From a bacterium (GTDB lineage: Bacteria > Zixibacteria > MSB-5A5 > GN15 > FEB-12): a DNA stretch of 18,605 nucleotides. Below are positions 1 through 6,512 of this stretch, one piece after another. A program made the translations under genes and the position numbers. Numbering within the stretch: the first letter of the stretch is position 1; every line of letters starts with the position of its first letter. The stretch covers positions 1-18,605 of the forward strand of contig JAUXBJ010000002.1 of NCBI GenBank assembly GCA_030619425.1, given 5' to 3'. The notes beneath the pieces are model-generated. The model saw nothing but the letters and a program-made list of their open reading frames with translations. It was not told the origin of the DNA and searched no databases.

Positions 1-1
1 A

Positions 2-1165
2 CTGTACTACCAGTTTTACAACTTCGTGCTCCAGTGGCTGCCGGTGGGTGACCGATATGTTGGGAAGTATGATGTCGTTATTCGGGTCAAGGACAAGAAT
101 GACAGGCAGGTTGACTCCTATACGAAACAAAAGGAAGTAACGGTTTCTACGGAAGCGCGCACGCGGTCGCGTACGGATTTCCGCACCAATCAAGTGTCTT
201 TCCTGCTCGATCCCGGTAAGTATAGGGTTGCACTCACTCTTCGCGACAGGAATTCATCGGTGGCGCTTTACCGAGAGATCGAACTCAAGCTGAAGGAAAG
301 AAAGAGTCGCAAACCAACTTTGTCGGATGTCGAGTTTGTCATAACCGCCGAGCGGAACTCACAGGACTCGTCTGTGTTCAGCAAAGGCAACCTTACCGTG
401 GTGCCGTTGGTAGCCCGGGAGTTTAGTTCTGATGACGATCATAATCGACTGCTCTATTATGTGGAGATCTATCAGGGGAGTGACTCCGACAAGAGCGTTT
501 TTGTGGAGACAACGGTCAGACGTCGTTGGGGGAGCATGGTCTATCGCGACAGTATGACCAGTTCGTTTGATGGTCCGATGATGCGGCAGTTGAGGGAGAT
601 GTCGCTCGACTCGCTGGCGCCGGGCGAATACGAGCTTGAGGTGCGACTGCGGGGACGCCGTCACAAAAAGCTGGACGAACGACTCACCAGTTTCTCAATT
701 GCGTGGACCCAGGATGCTATGCTTAGGAGCGACTACGGATCCACCCTGGACTTGATTGGGTTGATTGCTGAACCGAATGAGATATCCGAACTTGACAAGC
801 TGAAGACATACGAAGAACGATTCGACGGTATCACGGAGTTCTGGTTGCGACGGGACCCAACTCCCGGCACCAGTACCAATGAAGTGCGGCAAGAGTTCTT
901 CCGACGAGTACGACTGGCCAATAGGTCCTTCACCTTCATGAGGCAGCAGGGCTGGCGTACCGACCGGGGGAGTATCTATATAAAGCACGGCGAACCGGAC
1001 GAAATCGATGACTATCCGTTTGCCCCGAACAGCCATCCCTACCAGGAGTGGCATTATTATCGCGGCGGACGATATCGAAGGTTCACGTTTGTCGATGAGA
1101 ATGAGGACGGCGACTATCGCCTGGTATATCCCTACGACGGTCTTTACCTGAGACCGGATTTCTGA
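2..1165 (+). CDS. GWxTD domain-containing protein, 5' end outside the window
   Basis: The frame is open from base 2, so the GTG at 26 is probably internal and the gene begins upstream; 387 codons are visible. The C-terminal 71 residues are a GWxTD domain: G-W-R-T-D followed by RGSIYIKHGEPDEI, an aromatic-rich segment (YQEWHYYRGG) and a final beta hairpin. The part before it is beta-rich with patterns such as LDPGKYRVALTLRD and LAPGEYELEVRLRGR, which look like repeated immunoglobulin-like strands. The GWxTD family is found in FCB-group and related bacteria, is usually exported, and has no established biochemical role. The stop TGA (1163-1165) shares its last base with the ATG of the next gene, so the two are probably translationally coupled. 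The domain call is firm; the function is unknown. Confidence 0.85.
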   Translation: MYYQFYNFVLQWLPVGDRYVGKYDVVIRVKDKNDRQVDSYTKQKEVTVSTEARTRSRTDFRTNQVSFLLDPGKYRVALTLRDRNSSVALYREIELKLKERKSRKPTLSDVEFVITAERNSQDSSVFSKGNLTVVPLVAREFSSDDDHNRLLYYVEIYQGSDSDKSVFVETTVRRRWGSMVYRDSMTSSFDGPMMRQLREMSLDSLAPGEYELEVRLRGRRHKKLDERLTSFSIAWTQDAMLRSDYGSTLDLIGLIAEPNEISELDKLKTYEERFDGITEFWLRRDPTPGTSTNEVRQEFFRRVRLANRSFTFMRQQGWRTDRGSIYIKHGEPDEIDDYPFAPNSHPYQEWHYYRGGRYRRFTFVDENEDGDYRLVYPYDGLYLRPDF

Positions 1166-2625
1166 TGAGGTGGTTTGTGTTGCGAAGAGTTTCAATATCG
1201 GTATTGGTTGTTGCGGTTGTGAGCGTGTTGTTATGTAGTCAGGTCGGCGCCGGAGATGATAGGTTGACTCTCTATGGTGGGATTACGACCTTTGCTAATC
1301 CGGCCGACGACTCTCTGGTGCTGGTGGAGTTTCCTTTCTCGTTGAACCGTCATGAACTGGAGTTCTACCAACCCCTGACGGACGATTCACTGTTTTACGC
1401 CAGAGTATTCGCGCAGATCGATCTTTTCGGCACGAGCGGCGTGGTGATCGATTCGGCCTCGACTTACTTCTCAGTGCGCGCAAAAGAACTAACGGAAGCG
1501 TCCATCAGTGGCATTCGGCTGTTCAACAAGCTGTCGATGTATCTGGCGCCGGGCGTCTACTCCGCGCGTCTTACCGTGATCGATGCCGTAAGCAAACGCC
1601 GTGCTGAGGTTTTTCATTCATCGTTTGAGGTAATTCCACCGGTGAAGAACCGTGTCACGCTTAGTGACGTTTGCATGGCCTATGACGTAAGGTCCATTGG
1701 CGACACTTCGGCCGGGGTCGATCTCCGTATGGTCAAGAACGGCTACAAGGTGGTTCCTAATCCGATATCGACTTTCAACGCAGACGACCATGCAGTACAT
1801 CTCTATACGGAGGCATACAACCTCAGTTACTTTGAGACTCGTACCACTCAGGTTGCGGTGTCGCTGGTGGTACTGAACGTCGATAGTATCGAGCATCAGG
1901 ACTTCGGGCGGCGGTTGCTGGAGAGTTCCGGGACATCAGCGGTTATTACCGATTCATTCAGCATTGATGGCTGGGCGCCGGGTGTATACTACGCCTGCCT
2001 GATTGTGCTCGATCAGGAAAGCTCACAGGCCGATACTGCCTTTGCGCCGTTTCAAATCGTCTCGGACGAGGTACTGGCTGAAGCAGTGAAAAGACGGAAG
2101 TCATTTGATCCGTATGATACGCTGTCGCTGCAAGTGAAGGAGCAGTTAGTGACCTATCTCCTCACGCCGCCGGAAAAAACCACGCTGTCGCGACTGGGGG
2201 ATAGAGCCAAATCGAACTACCTTGATCAGTACTGGGCAGAACACGATGAATATCCTGAGACGCCTGAAGTCGAAAATCGACTTGATCTGATAGAACGATT
2301 CGAGGAGGCTAACCGACTCTACTCCACCAACGCCGAAAAGACTAACGGCTGGTTTTCTCACCTGGGTCGTGTCCTGCTCAAGTATGGTCGTCCCAGCGAG
2401 ATCGAAGACAAGACGGCCGAGTGGGTGAACTCTCTCCCGATGCAGTTTTGGTATTACTGGGAATGGGAGGAAGGCAAGTTTTTCCTCTTTGCAGATTACG
2501 ATTTCGATTTCGATTTCGCGCTGGTTCACTCCAATGTCGACGGGGAGGTTTATAGCAAGGACTGGCAGCAGATCATCGACGCCGGATGGATGGATATCGG
2601 GTTCAACCCGTTTGGAGAAAATTAA
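1165..2625 (+). CDS. GWxTD-like exported protein, divergent motif
   Basis: This 486-residue protein begins with a clear signal peptide (positive MRWFVLRRVS, then a hydrophobic stretch ending near SQVGAGDD). It is a paralogue of the preceding gene: beta-rich repeats with LAPGVYSARLTVIDA and APGVYYACLIVLD, and a C-terminal segment GWFSHLGRVLLKYGRPSEI (from about residue 395) that matches the GWxTD domain in layout, including the later WYYWEW aromatic patch. The T-D pair of the motif is replaced by S-H. The ATG at 1165 overlaps the upstream stop by one base and I see no good Shine-Dalgarno sequence, which fits coupled translation. The gene ends in TAA just before a hairpin. A structural or envelope role is inference; no catalytic residues are recognisable. 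Confidence 0.82.
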   Translation: MRWFVLRRVSISVLVVAVVSVLLCSQVGAGDDRLTLYGGITTFANPADDSLVLVEFPFSLNRHELEFYQPLTDDSLFYARVFAQIDLFGTSGVVIDSASTYFSVRAKELTEASISGIRLFNKLSMYLAPGVYSARLTVIDAVSKRRAEVFHSSFEVIPPVKNRVTLSDVCMAYDVRSIGDTSAGVDLRMVKNGYKVVPNPISTFNADDHAVHLYTEAYNLSYFETRTTQVAVSLVVLNVDSIEHQDFGRRLLESSGTSAVITDSFSIDGWAPGVYYACLIVLDQESSQADTAFAPFQIVSDEVLAEAVKRRKSFDPYDTLSLQVKEQLVTYLLTPPEKTTLSRLGDRAKSNYLDQYWAEHDEYPETPEVENRLDLIERFEEANRLYSTNAEKTNGWFSHLGRVLLKYGRPSEIEDKTAEWVNSLPMQFWYYWEWEEGKFFLFADYDFDFDFALVHSNVDGEVYSKDWQQIIDAGWMDIGFNPFGEN

Positions 2626-2627
2626 TA

Positions 2628-2652
2628 GAGCCGTCCGCTGACCGAGCGGCTC
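2628..2652. terminator. Hairpin between converging genes, possible bidirectional terminator
   Basis: GAGCCG (2628-2633) pairs with CGGCTC (2647-2652) three bases after the stop of the + strand gene and 38 bases before the end of the converging - strand gene. On the - strand the stem is followed by CTATTAATTTTC, a U-rich tail; on the + strand the tail CTTCTTGAATAG is poorer. It could stop transcription from both sides, more convincingly from the - strand. Confidence 0.55.
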
Positions 2653-2689
2653 CTTCTTGAATAGTTTTCTTATCTCTGCAGGTAGAAGA

Positions 2690-3436
2690 TTACTTGCCGC
2701 CGCTGCCACCGGCGGCACGCGTTCCTGGCGTCCTGACATTGCGTACGGTGCGTTTGACCGGAATAGTAAAGCGGCTGTGCTTCTCGTCGGACAGTTCGAA
2801 AGTCAGCGACTTATCAAACGATTTGTCGTAAACATCTTTATGGAGTACGATTTCGGCCTCAACTGTTTTCCCGGCTCGAACCGACTCCGGCATTTTCACA
2901 TCGAAGTAATCTTCCGCCCAACCGACCAGACTAATCTGAAGGTCCTCGTCGGAGACATTGGTGATCTCCAGTTTTTTCCGGATCACCTTCTTCTCGGTGA
3001 ACTGCGACATATCCACTTTATACGGTGTGTTGACAACCGGGTAGGTGGAATCCGGTCGTTCGGTCATGGTAGTGGAAATATGCACCCTCTTTTCCGGGCC
3101 GCCCTCGTTAGTCTTGATCCTCGGCGACTTTTTTACGGTACTTCGGTATTTCCTGGTACTGAAGATGATCTCAAGTTTGGTGCTGTCACCGACAGCAACG
3201 GCCGTCTTTTCCAACGGCGCTTTGGTGCAGCCTCAGCCAGGCTTTACGGACAGAATCTTGAGAGTATCGTCTCCCGTCGAATACAACCAGAAAACATGAG
3301 AGACCTTTGAGTTCTGCGGTGCATAGCCGAAATCAAAGGACTCCTCCTTGAGCAACAGCCGAGGGGCAGCTACTGAACTGCCTACTATCAGCAAAGTCGT
3401 CACAGCCAGTATGGCAGCTTTTGTCGCTTTATTCAT
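2690..3436 (-). CDS. DUF1573-family exported protein, candidate selenoprotein (in-frame TGA = Sec68)
   Basis: Read through one TGA (3233-3235), this is a 248-residue protein, close in length to its 228-residue neighbour. Residues 1-24 are a signal peptide (MNKATKAAILAVTTLLIVGS, cleavage probably near SVAA). Then comes the DUF1573 pattern: FDFGYAPQNSKVSHVFWLYSTGDDTLKI, then SVKPG-U-GCT. The family has Cys-Gly-Cys-Thr here and the paralogue next door has Cys at the same column. The frame continues without any shift into sequence homologous to the paralogue (SRFTIPVKR versus SRLTIPLRR) and ends in a Gly-rich tail and TAA. A stem-loop with SECIS features lies just after the TGA. The ATG at 3436 has a modest AAGGT ribosome site. 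UGA is the normal stop for at least four genes nearby. Alternatives are a single point mutation making a pseudogene, or a base error; ordinary annotation would split this into two ORFs. Sec insertion is inference. Confidence 0.8.
3197..3221 (-). promoter_or_regulatory. Bacterial SECIS-like stem-loop after the in-frame TGA
   Basis: On the - strand GCCGU (3218-3214) pairs with ACGGC (3205-3201) around the loop UGGAAAAG (3213-3206). The stem can extend by C-G, G-U and A-U pairs past one bulged C (to 3221 and 3197). The loop starts 19 bases after the TGA and carries G at its second position. Both fall within the published description of bacterial SECIS elements (apical loop about 16-37 bases from UGA, a G among the first two loop bases). 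If U and G at the loop ends pair, the loop becomes GGAAAA. SelB binding is inferred, not shown. Confidence 0.7.
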
Positions 3437-3514
3437 AGAGTTACCTTAAGGTCCTTTCTCTATCAGAACTACTGTTCTCGATTTCTTATTCTTACGAGCG
3501 ACTCGTCAGGCCGC

Positions 3515-4201
3515 TCAATAGATTTTACGTCGTAACGGTATGGTCAGTCGGCTTTTTTTCCGTCCTTCAAATTCCAGAGTAATCGAACTCATAAACTCGG
3601 AATCGGAAGACTCCGCCTTTAGCTTTACGTATCCGGATGCCTGAGCACCGGCCGGTATATGTTCCGGGAAACTCATAAGACACTCATCGACCGGACAAGA
3701 AACGACCATCACTTCCAGATCCTCTTTCGAGTGGTTGGTAAGAATGATGCCGATACTGTCGATCGACTTAACGGAAGTCTTCGCAAACTCACCCTTGAAC
3801 GGCTTGACAGATACCGGTCTCCCCTCATCAAGAGCCCTAACTACCTGGCCAATCAACGACATATCATGTGGTTTCTCGTCACCTTCGATAAACACCTGGG
3901 GATACTGGCCGGCATTGCCGATCCGTCGACCCAGGTTCCAGAAGACACTCACCGGCATACTATCGCCCGGGGCCAGCCAGTCCTGAGTCAGGGACACCGC
4001 CATACATTGGCAGGTGACCTTAATCTCCTTGATTCTCACGGTATCGGTCCCAACCGACTTGAACCAGAAACTATGCTTCACGGTTGACTGATCCGGGATC
4101 AGGCCGAGGTCAAACTTGTTCGACGGGATCTCTAACTTCGACTGAGCCGACGCCGAAGAAGCGATCAGCAGCACCAATAATATCAAGAAAATACACTTCA
4201 T
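3515..4201 (-). CDS. DUF1573-like exported protein, Cys paralogue
   Basis: From ATG 4201 this is 228 residues with a textbook signal peptide (MKCIFLILLVLLIASSASAQ, cleavage after ASA). The body follows the DUF1573 layout: FDLGLIPDQSTVKHSFWFKSVGTDTVRI, then C64-Q-C66, a beta-rich domain, and a C-terminal domain with a second pair C169 and C174. It is homologous to the next gene downstream (stop-to-start gap 78 bases), where Sec is predicted at the column of C64, so the two are probably cotranscribed. The frame stays open to ATG 4246, but that codon lies two bases beyond the -10 box of the promoter and cannot be in the transcript; ATG 4207 and 4225 remain possible. No strong Shine-Dalgarno precedes 4201. 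The gene ends with TGA. DUF1573 proteins are secreted and their biochemical role is not settled. Confidence 0.8.
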   Translation of the reverse strand: MKCIFLILLVLLIASSASAQSKLEIPSNKFDLGLIPDQSTVKHSFWFKSVGTDTVRIKEIKVTCQCMAVSLTQDWLAPGDSMPVSVFWNLGRRIGNAGQYPQVFIEGDEKPHDMSLIGQVVRALDEGRPVSVKPFKGEFAKTSVKSIDSIGIILTNHSKEDLEVMVVSCPVDECLMSFPEHIPAGAQASGYVKLKAESSDSEFMSSITLEFEGRKKSRLTIPLRRKIY

Positions 4202-4248
4202 CGTCATATTATAACAGCAAACCATGGAGGTGTTCCCGTTAAACATAT

Positions 4249-4277
4249 AATATACGTTCTCCCTTGCGGTTAGTCAA
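4249..4277 (-). promoter_or_regulatory. sigma70-type promoter of the DUF1573 pair
   Basis: On the - strand TTGACT (4277-4272) is followed by exactly 17 bases and TATATT (4254-4249), five of six matches in each box. Transcription would start near 4242, giving a leader of about 40 bases to ATG 4201. The position rules out the longer frame start at 4246. Confidence 0.7.
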
Positions 4278-4339
4278 GACATCGATAGGCCATATTGGCG
4301 TTTGACCAATCGGCGGCGATCTCAAGGGTGCGCGCGAAG

Positions 4340-4548
4340 CCACCCTGAGCGGACAGGCTGTGTCATAAAGCCGTTTCGCAGGGTCCTGATCTCGACGAAG
4401 TCGGGGTTGAGACCCTGCGATTCTCGCTAAGGCGTTGTGGGAAAACAGTCCTAAGAATCACCGGTTCACATCCGCCGCGGCGGACCTTCGGCGAACGCAG
4501 GAACCGGTGAAACATACAATTGCGACACAGCCTGTTCGCTCTTGGTGG
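4340..4548. repeat. Intergenic element with 25-bp terminal and nested inverted repeats
   Basis: The gap 4278-4583 holds no gene but a layered set of inverted repeats. The outer arms 4340-4364 and 4524-4548 match at 22 of 25 positions (core ACAGGCTGTGTC / GACACAGCCTGT). Inside are TCGCAGGGTC (4376-4385) with GACCCTGCGA (4411-4420), and TCACCGGTTC (4458-4467) with GAACCGGTGA (4501-4510), both perfect 10-bp pairs. The latter encloses a perfect palindrome TCCGCCGCGGCGGA (4471-4484). Just outside, CTCAAGGGTG (4321-4330) pairs with CACCCTGAG (4341-4349). There is no ORF of note. It could be a MITE-like mobile fragment or a structured RNA; I see no clear target-site duplication. Confidence 0.6.
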
Positions 4549-4583
4549 GGTACCGATGTCTATGATAGCAAGTACTAATGCCC

Positions 4584-6512
4584 TCAGCGTGAGAATATCC
4601 GGACATAGTGATCGGCGCGAGTCTTGAGGGCTGCTTCGAAGGCCATCAGATCATCGAACTCCTCAGGGATCACCTCGTAAACTTCGTAGCTGTGAATCAT
4701 CTCGATCCCACACGAGTCCGCCCCGCGCCATGCTGTGAGCGACCGACTGCCGAACCGATACTCCGTTTGGAACTCATCGGGCAATCTGACGCTGTCGACA
4801 ACCTGGGCGCTATCGGTGATGATTACCACCCGGTCGGTCACGGTTAGTGGATAGGATATATTTATGGGACGTATTCGACCCTCGACATCGGTCTGGTCAT
4901 AGCCAAGGCCTACGTTAAACAGTATGGGATCAAAGAACCGCACCCCGTTGACGAGCGGCACAGGAGTGGTCGAGAGCGCTTTGAAGGTCACTCGAAGCGG
5001 GGCATCCCTATCGTTGCAGTTGATAATCTCGGCATCTTTGACTGCGAATCGCGTGTTGCCGGAACTTACCACCCGTCCCATCCACTCACGGATCTCCTGT
5101 CGGGTCATGTGAGGAAGATACCCTCTCAAGTACCGTGCACGACCGCCGGTCGCGGTGATGGACCCTACGGCCACTAGTTTTCCGGATGGCTGCACTTCGA
5201 TCCTCACCTCTCGAGTCGTGTGGTTCTTTTCCGAGGGCGCCCTGGGTGTGTTCACCAGTACCCCGCCGGTGTCGGTGACGAGCAGCGCCGAGGTGGCCTC
5301 GTCGGTCCACGGCAGTTCACCGAAGGGACACCACTGGCAGGTAGGATCCATCCAGACGGTGTCGTTACCATGCAGGGCAACCGCAATCACATGATTGAAC
5401 TCGAAACTGGGGAAGTCGGGATCAACGTAACCCTCATCGCGAGTGAGGACAAGAACCGGGAAAGCCTCGATGCCATGCTGAGCCAAATCCGACACCAGCA
5501 ACGTCGACATATCCTTGCAGTCACCATACCTCGTCTTGCGCGTTTCCTCGACCTTCCTGGGTCGCCATCCGCTGACACCGACTGAGACAGACACATATCG
5601 AGTCTTATTGCTGACGGAGTTATAGACCTGCTTCATGGTTTCGAGTGCATCAGGCTGCGATAACGCGGAGGAGCTGGGTCCCGACAGGCGGTGTTCGTAC
5701 CGATCCCGAGCGACATCGGCATACCACGCGCCGATTCCAGACCAATTCCAGCCTGAGAACTCTCTCCCGGCAAAGTCGAACTCATCGGCAACCACGCAGA
5801 TTTCTCCGGCCCTGGAGCCATCGAGCCTGCTCAAGGTATCGGTGTCGATGGCTGGGATATCGTTGCCGCTGAAGATCAGCACGCGATCACCGTCGGACAC
5901 TGTCTCCTCCGGATTGATATCCAGTCCATACACTTTGTAATGGACCTTCAGGTCGGCCGGGCATTCGAGACGGCTCTCCATGCTGTTGACCGGAATGTCG
6001 TAGGCGACCCTGGGACCACTCAGGAAAAAGAGCGACTTCAGTTCCTGCTCCAGGTGGTACTCAATCGCGTATGGATACCCAGCGGAGGTCGGCGCCAGGT
6101 AATACGTGCAGATGTCGCTGAAGACTTGGTAGCCGGCGCCAAACCCGCAGTCCCTGGACAGATCGTTTTTGTCGTAGCTGCCGATGACCTGCCCCCGGGA
6201 ATCCTCCACGATTATCTCGACTTTTTTGAGACGGACGAACTTGTTCTCATAGAAAACAAGGTGAGCATGCTCCTCACCGCGCTTGTGGTTGATCGTTATT
6301 CGGTTGTGGACTGATACCCTGGCCCGGTTGCCCTTAATCCGGCAATTCCATCTGAGGAAATCATAATAGGCGTCCGGCTGGTCGGGCTGGGTCATAACCG
6401 TACCGCCGGGTAGAATCAGAATGACGGCGACGAGAACCAGGCCAACGCTGCGGGCGATTGCTCGGACATTTGATTTAGCGGACCACAAGAACAAGTTGCT
6501 CAGCACTGGCAT
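4584..6512 (-). CDS. DUF3857/transglutaminase-like exported protein with intact catalytic triad
   Basis: This 642-residue protein has an N-terminal hydrophobic segment (about 17-38, RAIARSVGLVLVAVILILPGG) acting as a signal peptide or anchor. A beta-rich DUF3857 domain follows (about 48-250), then a transglutaminase core. Its candidate catalytic residues are all visible: C332 in RYGDCKDMSTLL, H374 in FEFNHVIAV and D389 in VWMDPTCQWCPFG. The C-terminal 250 residues are beta-rich. The ATG at 6512 lies 38 bases inside the upstream gene of the same strand, in another reading frame, indicating an operon with coupled translation. The family's substrates are mostly unknown; such cores can be proteases, amidases or crosslinkers, so the reaction is not assigned. 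The stop is TGA. Confidence 0.85.
   Translation of the reverse strand: MPVLSNLFLWSAKSNVRAIARSVGLVLVAVILILPGGTVMTQPDQPDAYYDFLRWNCRIKGNRARVSVHNRITINHKRGEEHAHLVFYENKFVRLKKVEIIVEDSRGQVIGSYDKNDLSRDCGFGAGYQVFSDICTYYLAPTSAGYPYAIEYHLEQELKSLFFLSGPRVAYDIPVNSMESRLECPADLKVHYKVYGLDINPEETVSDGDRVLIFSGNDIPAIDTDTLSRLDGSRAGEICVVADEFDFAGREFSGWNWSGIGAWYADVARDRYEHRLSGPSSSALSQPDALETMKQVYNSVSNKTRYVSVSVGVSGWRPRKVEETRKTRYGDCKDMSTLLVSDLAQHGIEAFPVLVLTRDEGYVDPDFPSFEFNHVIAVALHGNDTVWMDPTCQWCPFGELPWTDEATSALLVTDTGGVLVNTPRAPSEKNHTTREVRIEVQPSGKLVAVGSITATGGRARYLRGYLPHMTRQEIREWMGRVVSSGNTRFAVKDAEIINCNDRDAPLRVTFKALSTTPVPLVNGVRFFDPILFNVGLGYDQTDVEGRIRPINISYPLTVTDRVVIITDSAQVVDSVRLPDEFQTEYRFGSRSLTAWRGADSCGIEMIHSYEVYEVIPEEFDDLMAFEAALKTRADHYVRIFSR

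Noticed and set aside
2690..3214. Separate 174-codon gene starting at TTG 3214
   Set aside because: It starts inside the SECIS-like stem with no ribosome site or signal peptide, and it lacks the first half of the domain, which lies in the same frame upstream of the TGA.
3233..3235. Genome-wide UGA reassignment as explanation of the in-frame TGA
   Set aside because: Genes at 2-1165, 3515-4201, 4584-6512 and 8483-9637 end at TGA at the expected length.
2657..3310. 217-codon + strand frame opposite the DUF1573 selenoprotein candidate
   Set aside because: It is antisense to a gene with clear homology, signal peptide and paralogue; its own product matches no family and has no good ribosome site.
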